Source: Marinobacterium jannaschii DSM 6295
GTDB lineage: Bacteria; Pseudomonadota; Gammaproteobacteria; Pseudomonadales; Balneatricaceae
Assembly (NCBI RefSeq): GCF_000620085.1
Contig: NZ_JHVJ01000010.1
Span: 229,171 to 293,170 of the forward strand
Direction of reading: 5' to 3'
DNA: 64,000 nucleotides
Made by a program: the position numbers and the translations under genes. Positions 26,771 through 36,102 of this stretch are shown here, one piece after another. Within the stretch, counting starts at the first letter, position 1. Every line of letters starts with the position of its first letter. The notes beneath the pieces were generated by a model that saw only the letters and a list, made by a program, of their open reading frames with translations, did not search any database and was not told where the DNA came from.

Positions 26771-28310
26771 CCTGTTTTACCCTTTCCAGTAGTCCAACCA
26801 GCGCCGCACAGATCAGCAGCAACAACAGTGAGGCGATAGAGGCCTCGGTAATCCGATAGCTGCCGGCATAGCTGTAGATCAGCAGCGGCAGGGTCTGCCA
26901 GTCATCGCCACCAAAGATTGAGATGATCGCCACATCCCCCAGTGCCAGTAACAGAATCAGGGCAAAAGTGGCGGTGAAGGCGGCGCGGATAAAGGGCCAT
27001 TCGATCCTCAGTTGCTGCAGCCGGCTCAGTTTCAGGGACTGGCTCAGTTGCTGGTACTGGGCGTCATACTGCAACAGGCGGGGTTTCAGTTGCTGTATCG
27101 CAAAGGGGATGATGACCGCCATATTAAGCAGCGCGACAAAGGCTATCCCCCAGCGATCCAGGTCGATGCGCTGTAGCAGGAAGATATACAGGCCGACCGA
27201 GATCACCATCGCCGGGGCAACCAGGGCATGGGTTGATAGCCACTCCAGCAGCAGTCGCCGTCTGGCTTTGCGCTGCCGATGGCTGTGACGGATCGGAAAC
27301 AGCATCAGGTAAGCCAGCACCATGGCGGCCAGCGCAGCGGCAAGCGCCAGTGACAGGCTGGTGAGTGTCGGCGCTAGCAGTGCCATCCAGTCAAAGCGCA
27401 ACAGATCTGCCTGAAACAGTGCCGGTAGCAGCGCCAGTACCGGCAGCAGCAGGCAACCCCAGGCGATCAGGTAGATGGCGCGATGGATCTGGCGCATCCA
27501 GACCGCCGTGGGGGGCGTGTTACCCCTGACCATACTGTCTGCGGTCAGCCAGCGGCTGCTGCCGGCGCGGTTCAGCAGCAGGAACAGTCCGCCGGCGATC
27601 AGTAACTGGGTCCAGGCCAGTGTCAGCGCTTCAGCCATATTGAAGTCGTACTTCAGCGCCTGGTAGATCGCCACCTCCAGCGTGGTTGCTCCCGGGCCAC
27701 CGCCCAGGGCGAGTACCACAGCAAAGCTATTGAAGCAGAGTACGAAGATAAAGCCGCTGAGCAACAGCAGCGAGGGCTTTAATACCGGCCACTCCACCAG
27801 CCTCAGACGCTGCCAGGGGGAAAGCTTCAGTTGCCGCGCCAGCACCCAACTGCGGTCCGGAATATGTTGCAGCTGTTGCAGCAGGACCCGTACTGCATAG
27901 GGCAGGTTGAGATAGATATGGGCGATCAGGATGCCGTTCAGGCCATAGAGGTTCCAGTTATCGCCCAGCAGCGGTGTCAGGTAACCGTTGCGGCCCAGCA
28001 GCGCCACCAGTCCGGTGATCAGCACCAGCGTCGGCATCACAAACCCCAGCAGGCAGAGGCTGAGAAAGCTGCGGCGGGCGGGCAATTCCGGCAGATAATA
28101 CAGCGCCCGGGCCAGCGGCCACGCCAGCAACAGTGAGAGCAGGGTGCTGAGCGCCGCCTGCTTCAGTGAGAACAGCAGTACCGAATGAAAGTAGCGGTCG
28201 GACAGCAGCGCCCAGTCGACGGCGGCATCGCTAAAGCCGATCAGCCCGGCAAAGGCCAGCAGCGTAATCAGGCTGCTAAGCAGCAGCGCGGCGTATCCGG
28301 CAATAAGCAT
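26763..28310 (-). CDS. thiP: Thiamine/thiamine pyrophosphate ABC transporter permease
   Basis: This 515-aa inner-membrane permease contains two fused permease halves. Each carries an EAA-type loop, visible as VLARQLKLSPWQRLRLVEWP in the first half and LSQSLKLSRLQQLRIEWP in the second. The conserved FNSFAVVLALGGGPGATTLEVAIYQAL segment matches ThiP. It lies 18 bp after thiB. Confidence 0.93.
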   Translation of the reverse strand: MLIAGYAALLLSSLITLLAFAGLIGFSDAAVDWALLSDRYFHSVLLFSLKQAALSTLLSLLLAWPLARALYYLPELPARRSFLSLCLLGFVMPTLVLITGLVALLGRNGYLTPLLGDNWNLYGLNGILIAHIYLNLPYAVRVLLQQLQHIPDRSWVLARQLKLSPWQRLRLVEWPVLKPSLLLLSGFIFVLCFNSFAVVLALGGGPGATTLEVAIYQALKYDFNMAEALTLAWTQLLIAGGLFLLLNRAGSSRWLTADSMVRGNTPPTAVWMRQIHRAIYLIAWGCLLLPVLALLPALFQADLLRFDWMALLAPTLTSLSLALAAALAAMVLAYLMLFPIRHSHRQRKARRRLLLEWLSTHALVAPAMVISVGLYIFLLQRIDLDRWGIAFVALLNMAVIIPFAIQQLKPRLLQYDAQYQQLSQSLKLSRLQQLRIEWPFIRAAFTATFALILLLALGDVAIISIFGGDDWQTLPLLIYSYAGSYRITEASIASLLLLLICAALVGLLERVKQDA

Positions 28311-28328
28311 CCCTGGCAGAGGTCTCTC

Positions 28329-29318
28329 TTAGCGTGCGGCGGCGTTACGCCACTCGCGCAGCCATTTTTTACGCTGGCTGGCCACTTCCTGATTGCTGAA
28401 ACCGATCCGCTTGGGAGCGATCAGCTGATCGAAGGCCTGCGGCAGCTCGACATTATCGGTTACCGGCAGCATCCAGTTGGTGACCGGGATAATAGTCTGG
28501 GCTTCGCTGGAGGTAAGGAAGTGCAGGAAGTCACGGGCCAGGGCCGGGTTATCACTGGTACGGGTGACGGCGGCAACCTCTATCTGAGCCACATGTCCTT
28601 CGCTGAACAAGGCCGCCTTATACTGCTGTTTACCTTCGGCCACTATATGGTAGGCGGGGGAGGTGCTGTAGCTGAGCACATAGTCTGCGCTGCCCTGCAG
28701 GAACATGCTGTAGGCTTCCCACCAGCCCTTGGTGACGGTCACTGTATGGCTGGCCAGCTGCTGCCAGGCCTGCTCCGACTGGTCGCCATAGACCGCCTTC
28801 ATCCACATCATCAGTCCCTGTCCCGGCGTACTGGTGCGGGGGTCCTGATAGAGCACACTGGCATCAGATTTCACCAGCTGATCCAGCGAGCTGACCGGCT
28901 GGCTGATTTTACTGCTGTCGTAGACAAAGGCGAAGTAGCCGTAGTCGAAGGGTGCAAAGTCACTGTCGGTCCACTTCAGTTCCGCCTTCAGGCCGGACAG
29001 ATCCTGCTGATGCGGCGCGATTAGCCCGGTCGCGCGGGTCTCTTCAATCAGCGCGTCATCGATGCCGAGGATAACATCGGCTTTGTTCTTACTTTTTTCG
29101 ATGCGCAGACGGTTCAGGATGCTGACACCATCTTCGGCGGCGATAAACTCAAGATTGCACTGACAGCGGGCTTCAAATGCCTGTTCCAGCTTTGGCCCGG
29201 GGCCCCACTCAGAAACGAATGAATCGTAGGTATATACCGTCAGATCTGCCTGCTTGTCTGCAGCAATGACGGAAGCAGAAAGTAGCGAAGTCAGCAACAG
29301 CGCGAAAAATCGGGACAT
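28329..29318 (-). CDS. thiB: Thiamine ABC transporter periplasmic binding protein
   Basis: The 329-aa precursor has a signal peptide (MSRFFALLLTSLLSASVIAA, cleaved before DKQ). The mature part follows E. coli ThiB closely, as remembered: LTVYTYDSFVSEWGPGPKLEQAFE, AEDGVSILNRLRIE, FDYGYFAFVYD, YQDPRTSTPGQGLMMWM, TVTKGWWEAYSMFL and LSYSTSPAYHI. It captures thiamine and its phosphates. The ATG at 29318 has AAGG 7 bp upstream; a longer frame to 29366 would bury the signal peptide. Confidence 0.94.
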   Translation of the reverse strand: MSRFFALLLTSLLSASVIAADKQADLTVYTYDSFVSEWGPGPKLEQAFEARCQCNLEFIAAEDGVSILNRLRIEKSKNKADVILGIDDALIEETRATGLIAPHQQDLSGLKAELKWTDSDFAPFDYGYFAFVYDSSKISQPVSSLDQLVKSDASVLYQDPRTSTPGQGLMMWMKAVYGDQSEQAWQQLASHTVTVTKGWWEAYSMFLQGSADYVLSYSTSPAYHIVAEGKQQYKAALFSEGHVAQIEVAAVTRTSDNPALARDFLHFLTSSEAQTIIPVTNWMLPVTDNVELPQAFDQLIAPKRIGFSNQEVASQRKKWLREWRNAAAR

Positions 29319-29379
29319 GAACGGGCCTTGGCGATGGAGGAATTGAATCGGGTTTCGGGTAGACACTGTCCTTGTGTTA

Positions 29380-29400
29380 CCGCAATATTGCGGGATTATA
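29380..29400 (-). promoter_or_regulatory. thiB promoter -10 with overlapping perfect palindrome
   Basis: On the minus strand TATAAT (29400-29395) is followed at once by the 14-bp perfect palindrome CCGCAATATTGCGG (29393-29380), so the palindrome would span the transcription start. No good -35 is visible. The implied leader to the thiB ATG is only about 70 bases. Confidence 0.5.
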
Positions 29401-29482
29401 GGGAACCCACCATCAACTCGCTAGCATTCTTAGTGGATTGCGGCGGGGGACATCCAGCGCGAGTACGGGACCGGACATAAAG

Positions 29483-30346
29483 ATGAATGACAGGCTGCTT
29501 TCAGAGCTGAATCAATTCCTGAACGATGGAAACTGTAACCCTGACTGGCAGTCGCTGGAGGCGGGCAGCAGTAACCGGCTGTACAGTGCCAGCAGCGGCG
29601 GACGGCGTTATATTGCGCGCATCAATGCCAATGAAGATCTGGCTTTTGGTGTCAGCCGGGAGCGTGAAGCGCGCATTCTGGAGCTGACCCGCGATATGAG
29701 CTGGATGCCAACGGTGGTCCGCAACGACTGGCAGGCCGGCTGGTGCCTGATGCAATGGCATGGCGTGCCGCCGAAGCCGCCGCTGGCAAATCCCCTGCGT
29801 CAGCAACTGCTGGATGCGGTGGATCGCTGGCAGAAACTGCCGATGCCCGACGAAGCGGTGCTGAAGACCGATTACCAGGGCCTGTTTGAAAGCTACAGGC
29901 CCCAGCTGCAGGGCTTGCCGATCGGCAACCTGCTGGTACAGCTGGTCGATCTGGTGCAGCTACTGATCCACCGTTTGCCGGCGGTGACACCCTGCCTGAC
30001 CCACCATGACCTGCATCTGGGCAATACCTGCGTCGACCAGCAGAGCCTGATCGTGATCGACTGGGAGTACGCCGGTATCGGTAATCCTTGGTTTGATGCG
30101 GCAGCACTGGCCGATAAGTTCTCAGTCAATGAAAGACAGATCGGTCGCCTGCATGCGTTCAGCCGGTTGTCGCAGTCAGAGATCAGTCGCGGCCTGAAAC
30201 AGGCGCGCTGGCTGGCCGCAACGCTGGAGTGCCTCTGGTACTGGGCGCGCGGACTGAGTGGCAGCAAGATGACCACGGCCGAGCTGATGCGCACCAGCCT
30301 GCAGCTGCTGAAAACCCGCCCGGTCGATCCTGACCGGCGTTTCTAA
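29483..30346 (+). CDS. Aminoglycoside/choline kinase-fold phosphotransferase, probable thiamine kinase
   Basis: The 287-aa protein has the APH/choline-kinase fold: a catalytic loop LTHHDLHLGNTCV (Asp base, Asn metal ligand), then VIDWEYAGIGNPWFDAAAL with the second metal Asp. Because it is divergent from thiBPQ, thiamine kinase (ThiK), which phosphorylates imported thiamine, is the best guess. Choline or another alcohol is also possible. The ATG at 29483 is preferred to an unconserved 15-codon extension. Confidence 0.72.
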   Translation: MNDRLLSELNQFLNDGNCNPDWQSLEAGSSNRLYSASSGGRRYIARINANEDLAFGVSREREARILELTRDMSWMPTVVRNDWQAGWCLMQWHGVPPKPPLANPLRQQLLDAVDRWQKLPMPDEAVLKTDYQGLFESYRPQLQGLPIGNLLVQLVDLVQLLIHRLPAVTPCLTHHDLHLGNTCVDQQSLIVIDWEYAGIGNPWFDAAALADKFSVNERQIGRLHAFSRLSQSEISRGLKQARWLAATLECLWYWARGLSGSKMTTAELMRTSLQLLKTRPVDPDRRF

Positions 30347-30400
30347 CGAGTACGCCGGCTAACTACAATAGCTGGGCACTGCTGTCCTCAAAGTTCCGGG

Positions 30401-31852
30401 TTACGCCTGATGGTTGTCCGCTGCTGCTGACCTTGACTCGCTGCTGTGGTTGGGGTCCTCTGCTGGCTTGGGTGCCGGAATCTCCTCACAGATCGCCGAG
30501 AAATCACAGCGTACGCTGAGGCCGCTGTTGCAGTTGTCGAGTGAGATGACAATATCGTGCAGGCGAAACACTGCTTCGACCAGGCTGAGGCCGAGGCCGT
30601 TGCCCTGGGTGGTGCGGCTTTTTTCCGCGCGATAGAAGCGCTGGAATACCTTCTTCTGTTCAGAAGCCGGGATGCCCGGGCCGCTGTCACAGATTTCGGC
30701 GATCGGTTTTTCATCCTGCAGCGACAGGGTCAGGCTGATCTTGCCGCCCGGGGGCGAGTATTTGATGGCGTTATCCAGCAGGTTGGCAAAGGCCTGAAAC
30801 AGCAGATTGCGATCGCCTTCGATACAGAGGTCCGGCTGCAGGCTCACCACCAGTTGCTGCTGTTTCTCTTCCGCCAGCGGTTCGTACAGCTCAACCACAT
30901 CACTGAGGAGCTGATCGATCCAGATATCGATAAAGGCTTCCCGCTCCTGGCCGGATTCGATCTTGCCGATGCGCAGCAGGGCGTTGAAGGTGCTGAGCAT
31001 ACCATCAGCCTCATCCACCGCGCGTTCCAGCAGGGCACGGCGATCTGCCTCGGCGGTACTCTCTTCCAGTCCGGTTTCGAGGGTGTGGCGCAGGCGGCTC
31101 AGCGGGGTGCGCATATCATGGGCGATACTGTCGGAGATGCGCCGCATCCCCTCCATCAGGTCGCTGATGCGGTCGAGCATCTCATTCAGGGTGTGGGCGA
31201 GGCGGTCCAGCTCGTCGTTACTGCCATTGATCGGCATGCGTTGCTGCAGGTCGCCCGCCATAATCTGCTTACAGGTACGGTTAAGGTTATCAACCCGGCG
31301 CATCATCTTACGGCTGAGCAGCAGGCCGCCGACCAGTCCCAGTGTGATTGTCAGCGCCAGTCCGTAGCAGAGGGCATCAAACACCATCTTCTGGGTTTTC
31401 CGCAGGTTTTCGATATCCCGCCCGACCAGCAGATGGAATCCGTTCTGTAATACGAACAGCTTGGCGCGGGCGGCGTGGGATTTATCGTCCAGCACCAGGT
31501 CGCTGCTCAGCTCCAGCTCGACCCAGCCCTGATCTGGCATCGCTTCCGGCCAGTGTCTCAGATTGCCGAGAATAGGCTTCATCTCCCGGTCTGTGAGGAG
31601 ATAGATCGAGGCACTGGTGGGATTTTGCTGCAGCCGTTTCTGAATCAGGTCGAGCAGGCCGGCCGTGCCGGTCATCTGGTAGCGCTCGGCCAGTGCCTGT
31701 ACCTCCATCTCGACCGTTTCCCTGGACTGGCGCTCCATCATCCCGGCCGTCGACCAGTAGAGGAATGCCAGCAGGATGCCCACGGAGGCGGCAAACAGCG
31801 TCATATAGAGCAGGGCGAACTTGAAGCTGGTGGAGCGCAGCAGGCGATTCAT
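30401..31852 (-). CDS. Sensor histidine kinase of a two-component system
   Basis: The 483-aa kinase has two transmembrane helices (about 12-34 and 162-184) bracketing a periplasmic domain, then HAMP, the H-box (SDSIAHDMRTPLSRLRH) and a complete ATPase: N-box (NLLDNAIKYSPPG), G1 (CDSGPGIP), F and G2 (GNGLGLSLV). The tail is polar and unconserved. It overlaps the response regulator gene by 4 bp (ATGA). The system is divergent from the MoxR/Bat operon and may respond to envelope conditions (inference). Confidence 0.92.
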   Translation of the reverse strand: MNRLLRSTSFKFALLYMTLFAASVGILLAFLYWSTAGMMERQSRETVEMEVQALAERYQMTGTAGLLDLIQKRLQQNPTSASIYLLTDREMKPILGNLRHWPEAMPDQGWVELELSSDLVLDDKSHAARAKLFVLQNGFHLLVGRDIENLRKTQKMVFDALCYGLALTITLGLVGGLLLSRKMMRRVDNLNRTCKQIMAGDLQQRMPINGSNDELDRLAHTLNEMLDRISDLMEGMRRISDSIAHDMRTPLSRLRHTLETGLEESTAEADRRALLERAVDEADGMLSTFNALLRIGKIESGQEREAFIDIWIDQLLSDVVELYEPLAEEKQQQLVVSLQPDLCIEGDRNLLFQAFANLLDNAIKYSPPGGKISLTLSLQDEKPIAEICDSGPGIPASEQKKVFQRFYRAEKSRTTQGNGLGLSLVEAVFRLHDIVISLDNCNSGLSVRCDFSAICEEIPAPKPAEDPNHSSESRSAAADNHQA

Positions 31853-32538
31853 GTCCCGGCCACTTTAAGCGTATAGCCGGCGCCGCGGATAGTGTGTAAC
31901 AGTTTGGGTTCGAAGTGCTTATCGATCTTGGCGCGCAGACGGCTGATATGTACGTCGATTACATTGGTCTGAGGGTCAAAGTGATAATCCCAGACATGTT
32001 CCAGCAGCATATTGCGGGTGACAACCTGGCCCTGATTCTGTAGCAGGAACTCCAGCAGCTTCAGTTCTCTTCCCTTGATATCCAGCGGTTCACCTGCTCG
32101 CGTTACTTCCCGCGTCAGCAGGTTCAGTTCAAGATCTGACAGCTGTAACCGGGTGACTTCCGTCGTCGCAGAGGCCGTCTGCTGACGGCGGGCCTGAGCC
32201 TCAACCCGGGCACTCAGTTCGGCCAGGGCGAAGGGCTTGGTCAGGTAATCGTCGGCACCGGCCTGCAGGCCTTCGACCCGGTTATCCACATCCGCCAGCG
32301 CGCTGAGAATGATCACCGGTAACTGGCAGTCGCTGCGACGCAGCTCGCGAATCACCTCAATGCCATCCATTTGTGGCAACATACGATCCACGATCAGCAG
32401 ATCCGGAGTATCTTCCAGCGCCTGAAACAGGCCGTCACGACCATTATCGCAGTGATTCAGCTGGTGGCCCTGATCGCTCAGTCCCTTGATAATAAATTCA
32501 GCAGTGGACGGATCGTCCTCAATCAATAAAATTCTCAT
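31849..32538 (-). CDS. OmpR-family response regulator
   Basis: This 229-aa regulator has an N-terminal receiver (EDD at 7-9, phosphoacceptor Asp51 in LLIVDRMLPQMDG, Lys of LTKPFAL) and a C-terminal winged helix (ELKLLEFLLQNQGQVVTRNMLLEHVWDYHFDPQTNVIDVHISRLRAK). It is the first gene of the two-gene operon with the kinase. The divergent MoxR/Bat promoter is a plausible target because the two share a 170-bp intergenic region. Confidence 0.93.
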   Translation of the reverse strand: MRILLIEDDPSTAEFIIKGLSDQGHQLNHCDNGRDGLFQALEDTPDLLIVDRMLPQMDGIEVIRELRRSDCQLPVIILSALADVDNRVEGLQAGADDYLTKPFALAELSARVEAQARRQQTASATTEVTRLQLSDLELNLLTREVTRAGEPLDIKGRELKLLEFLLQNQGQVVTRNMLLEHVWDYHFDPQTNVIDVHISRLRAKIDKHFEPKLLHTIRGAGYTLKVAGT

Positions 32539-32708
32539 ACCTGATCATCGGCGACGCTGTGCCTTAGTCGATATCAGCAGACTGTCAGCAGTCAGAAGAT
32601 CCGGCACAGAAGTTAAAAAGTTGTAATGCAACTGATAGTTATATGTCTGGTCGGAGCAGACATAGTTCAACTCAACATGAAAGAAATTTGATTAACAGGG
32701 AGACAGGA

Positions 32709-33704
32709 ATGACCGCAGAGGTAGCCGCAGCCAGCGCCAATCAGATTAAGCTCGGAATGTTACGCGATGCGCTGAGGAAAACGGTAGTCGGGCAGGATGA
32801 ATTGATCGAGCAATTGCTGATCGCCCTGCTGACCGACGGTCATGTCCTGCTGGAAGGCCCACCGGGGCTGGCAAAGACGCGAATCATTCATGCCCTGAGC
32901 GAACTGCTGGAAGGTGAATACCACCGTGCCCAGTTCACACCGGACCTGCTACCCAGCGATATCACCGGGACCGAGATCTTTAATGCCCAGACCGGCGCCT
33001 TCCAGTTCCGTCGTGGGCCGCTGTTCTGCAATCTGCTGCTGGCGGATGAGATCAACCGGGCACCGGCTAAGGTGCAGTCAGCCCTGCTGGAGGCGATGGC
33101 CGAACGTCAGGTGACCGTAGCGGGCAAGACCTATCCGCTGTCCCGTTTCTTTATGGTGCTGGCGACCCAGAATCCGCTGGAGCAGGAGGGCACCTACCCA
33201 CTGCCCGAGGCCCAGCTCGACCGTTTTATGCTGCATATCCGGGTGGATTATCCACAGCACGAGCAGGAGAAAGAGATCCTGCGCCTGGTGCGCAATGAAC
33301 ACACCGCCAGCCTGAGCGGCAAGGACGATACGCCGGCCATGGTGCTGAGTGAGTCGGCGCTGTTTGAAGCCCGCCGCGAAGTGATGAACACCTTTATGGC
33401 GGAAAACCTGGAGGATTATCTGGTCGCGCTGGTGATGGCGACCCGTAATCCTGCCGCCTACGGCGAAGATCTGCACGGAACACTGACCTTTGGTGCCAGC
33501 CCGCGTGCCACCATCGCCCTCGACCGGGCCGTACGTGCCAAGGCCTGGCTGAACGGCCGCGACTTCGTGACCCCGGATGATATCCAGGAGATCGCCCCCA
33601 GCGTACTGCGCCACCGCATCGGCCTTAGTTACGTGGCCGAAGCCAATGGCCTGGATAAGGACCGGCTTATCGCCGAGCTGATCGCCCGCGTGGCGGTGCC
33701 CTAG
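32709..33704 (+). CDS. MoxR-family AAA+ ATPase
   Basis: This 331-aa chaperone-like ATPase has Walker A at 50-57 (GPPGLAKT), Walker B around 112-114 (LADEINRAP), sensor 1 (ATQNPLEQEGTYPLPEAQLDRF) and a C-terminal lid. MoxR proteins help mature or regulate partners carrying von Willebrand A domains, and two such partners are encoded downstream. AGGGAGACAGGA precedes the ATG at 32709. It is the first gene of a six-gene operon ending at 39797. Confidence 0.93.
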   Translation: MTAEVAAASANQIKLGMLRDALRKTVVGQDELIEQLLIALLTDGHVLLEGPPGLAKTRIIHALSELLEGEYHRAQFTPDLLPSDITGTEIFNAQTGAFQFRRGPLFCNLLLADEINRAPAKVQSALLEAMAERQVTVAGKTYPLSRFFMVLATQNPLEQEGTYPLPEAQLDRFMLHIRVDYPQHEQEKEILRLVRNEHTASLSGKDDTPAMVLSESALFEARREVMNTFMAENLEDYLVALVMATRNPAAYGEDLHGTLTFGASPRATIALDRAVRAKAWLNGRDFVTPDDIQEIAPSVLRHRIGLSYVAEANGLDKDRLIAELIARVAVP

Positions 33705-33716
33705 AGGAGACCGGCG

Positions 33717-34643
33717 ATGATACTGGCAGATAACAGCCCGCGACCGGTGCCTGCTGCACGTCATTTTGTCACCCTGGATGAACTGATCAGCCTGCGCCAC
33801 TGGCCACCGGCCCGGGGTAAAAGCCGTGAACGGATGGCGATTCGCGATGGCCATCACCTCAGCCATATCCGTGGCCGGGGGATGGAGTACGACGATGTCC
33901 GTGAGTACCAGCCCGGCGATGATATCCGTCATCTCGACTGGCGACTGATGGCGCGTACCGGCGAGGCCCATACCAAGCTCTATCGCGAAGAGCGAGAGCG
34001 GCCGGTATTTGTGCTGACTGACCTGCGCACGCCGATGCACTTTGCCACCCGTGGCCACTTTAAGTCGGTTCTGGCCGCCTATGGCGCGGCGCTGGCGCTT
34101 TGGACCACGCTGGCCAACGGTGACCGGGTCGGCGGCCAGTTGCTGGGGAGCGATGCCAGCAACCTGTTTCGTCCTTCCGGTAACCGCCAGCAGGTGATGG
34201 GGCTGGTCGCTGCACTAGCGAACGCTACGGCGGCGCAGGCACCGCGTTCTGACAACGGATCGCTGGGGGATGCGCTGGCGGCGGCCGAGCGTTATCTCAG
34301 CAGCGGCACGCTGCTTTATCTTTTCAGTGATTTCCATGATGTGGACGCCGCCGTGCAACAGCACCTGATGCGGCTGGCACAGCGCTGTGAACTGAAACTG
34401 GTACTGATATCGGACCCGCTGGAGCAACAGCTGCCCCAGGGCAAGCGCTATCGGTTTTTTGGCCGTGACCGGGAATTGACGGTGGATGCCGATGCCGATC
34501 AGCAACAGCGTTATCAGGCACAGTTCGGCCGGCGCCTGGCGCTGCTGGAACAGCTACACAAATTGCGTGGGGTCGAGTTTGCCCACTGGCATACCGATCA
34601 GCATCCGCTGTTCCGGCCGCCATCCGCCGGAGGAGATCGCTGA
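33717..34643 (+). CDS. DUF58 domain protein of the MoxR/Bat operon
   Basis: The 308-aa protein shows the DUF58 signature GRGMEYDDVREYQPGDDIRHLDWRLMARTGE, then a degenerate VWA-like C-terminal half. DUF58 proteins are constant partners of MoxR ATPases, with unclear biochemical activity. Its stop overlaps the next start (TGATG at 34641-34645), indicating coupled translation. Confidence 0.9.
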   Translation: MILADNSPRPVPAARHFVTLDELISLRHWPPARGKSRERMAIRDGHHLSHIRGRGMEYDDVREYQPGDDIRHLDWRLMARTGEAHTKLYREERERPVFVLTDLRTPMHFATRGHFKSVLAAYGAALALWTTLANGDRVGGQLLGSDASNLFRPSGNRQQVMGLVAALANATAAQAPRSDNGSLGDALAAAERYLSSGTLLYLFSDFHDVDAAVQQHLMRLAQRCELKLVLISDPLEQQLPQGKRYRFFGRDRELTVDADADQQQRYQAQFGRRLALLEQLHKLRGVEFAHWHTDQHPLFRPPSAGGDR

Positions 34644-35125
34644 TGGATTTTTCAGAGATTCCTCTTAAACCGATGCTGCAACCGGAGGCGATCGGCTGGT
34701 GGCCGCCGGCACCGGGCTGGTGGTTATTGCTGGTACTGGTTGTGGTGGGCGCACTGTTGTTATGGCGCGGGTTGCAGCGGCGCAGGCGAGATCCGCGGCG
34801 TCATGCGCTGCAGGAGCTGGAGCAGATCCGTCAGCGCTTCGAGGCTCAGGGTGATGCCCGCGCCGCGCTGGTTGACTGCAATGCACTGCTAAAGCGCAGT
34901 GCCCTGACGCTGTTCAGGCGTCAGCAGGTGGCATCCCTGTCAGGCCAGCGCTGGCTGCAATTCCTGCTGGATAATGCCCGTGGCTGCGACGCTTCTCAGC
35001 TGCAACGGGTAGTGGACGGCCCCTACCGGGCCAGTGTTGATGCCGATCTTGATATCGCGGCGCTGTTCGGCAGTTGCCGCCAGTGGATAAAGACCGCAGG
35101 AAAAGGAAAGCAGAAGGATGTTTGA
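34643..35125 (+). CDS. DUF4381 membrane protein
   Basis: The 160-aa protein has one transmembrane helix near the N-terminus (PGWWLLLVLVVVGALLLW) followed by a basic stretch and a cytoplasmic helical domain (HALQELEQIRQRFEAQGD ... LNALLKR-like region ... GQRWLQFLLD). This matches DUF4381, which always sits between DUF58 and VWA genes in such operons. It overlaps batA by 8 bp. Confidence 0.85.
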   Translation: MDFSEIPLKPMLQPEAIGWWPPAPGWWLLLVLVVVGALLLWRGLQRRRRDPRRHALQELEQIRQRFEAQGDARAALVDCNALLKRSALTLFRRQQVASLSGQRWLQFLLDNARGCDASQLQRVVDGPYRASVDADLDIAALFGSCRQWIKTAGKGKQKDV

Positions 35126-36101
35126 GTTTGCCTGGCCCTGGCTATTTCTGATTTTACCCCTGCCCTGGCTGGTACGGCGCTATGGACGCCCGATGAGCAT
35201 TTCGCGCCAGAGTGGGCTGGAAGTTCCGTTTATTGCCGCGATGGAGCAGGCAACAGGGCATAGTCGTGGCACGGCCCTGAGCGGCAGCCTGCCGCTGTTA
35301 GTGCTGGCGTCACTCAGCTGGTGCCTGCTGGTCAGTGCCGCAGCCCGTCCCCAGTGGCTGGGGGAGCCGGTGCCGCAACAGCTCGAAGGGCGCGATATGG
35401 TGCTGGCGATCGACCTTTCGGAAAGTATGCTCGAGAAGGATTTCGTGCTGGGCGATCAGCTGATCAACCGGCTGCTGGCGACCAAGGTAGTGGCCGGTGA
35501 CTTTATCGAGCGTCGCCAGGGCGATCGTATCGGCCTGATCCTGTTCGGCGAGCAGGCCTATATGCAGGCACCGCTGACTCACGACCGCACTACCGTCAAG
35601 CAACTGCTGGAAGAAGCCCAGATCGGCCTGGCAGGCAAGGCGACGGCGATAGGGGATGCGATCGGCCTGGCGGTGAAGCGTTTCCGTGAGATGGATAGCC
35701 AGCAACGTATCCTGATACTGATGACTGACGGTACCAATACCGCCGGTGCGCTGGAACCGGAAAAAGCCACCGAGCTGGCCGCTGCCGAGGGACTCAGGGT
35801 GTATACCATCGGTATTGGTGCCGAGCGGCAGCAGCGCGGCTTGCTGGGCAGCCTGTTCAGTGCCGGCAGCGAGATCGACGAAGCAAGCCTGAGAGCAATC
35901 GCCGAGACCACCGGTGGTCGCTATTTCCGCGCCCGGGATCTGGATCAGCTGGCCGAGATCTATCAGCTTCTGGATGAGCTGGAGCCGGTACAGCAGGATG
36001 CCGACTACTTCCGCCCGGTCAGCTCACTCTACCAGTGGCCGCTGCTGGCGGCGGCCCTGTTGCTGGCCGTGATCGCCCTGCTGCAGCAGAGGAGGGTCTG
36101 A
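35118..36101 (+). CDS. batA: BatA-like von Willebrand A membrane protein
   Basis: This 327-aa protein has hydrophobic helices at the N-terminus (about 5-20 and 55-75) and the C-terminus (SLYQWPLLAAALLLAVIALL), with a VWA domain between them. The metal-ion-dependent adhesion site is intact: Asp99-x-Ser101-x-Ser103 (DLSES), a Thr in LTHDRTT, and MTDGTN. The domain should face the periplasm and bind protein partners in a metal-dependent way. BatA was named for aerotolerance in Bacteroides; the role in Proteobacteria is less clear. Confidence 0.88.
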   Translation: MFEFAWPWLFLILPLPWLVRRYGRPMSISRQSGLEVPFIAAMEQATGHSRGTALSGSLPLLVLASLSWCLLVSAAARPQWLGEPVPQQLEGRDMVLAIDLSESMLEKDFVLGDQLINRLLATKVVAGDFIERRQGDRIGLILFGEQAYMQAPLTHDRTTVKQLLEEAQIGLAGKATAIGDAIGLAVKRFREMDSQQRILILMTDGTNTAGALEPEKATELAAAEGLRVYTIGIGAERQQRGLLGSLFSAGSEIDEASLRAIAETTGGRYFRARDLDQLAEIYQLLDELEPVQQDADYFRPVSSLYQWPLLAAALLLAVIALLQQRRV

Positions 36102-36102
36102 G

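Noticed and set aside
29319..29482. Possible TPP riboswitch before thiB
   Set aside because: The CTGAGA and ACCTGATC-type core motifs and enough leader length are not present on the minus strand.
33078..34058. 326-codon minus-strand frame over the moxR-DUF58 junction
   Set aside because: It crosses the ends of two conserved genes on the other strand and has no family motif or ribosome-binding site.
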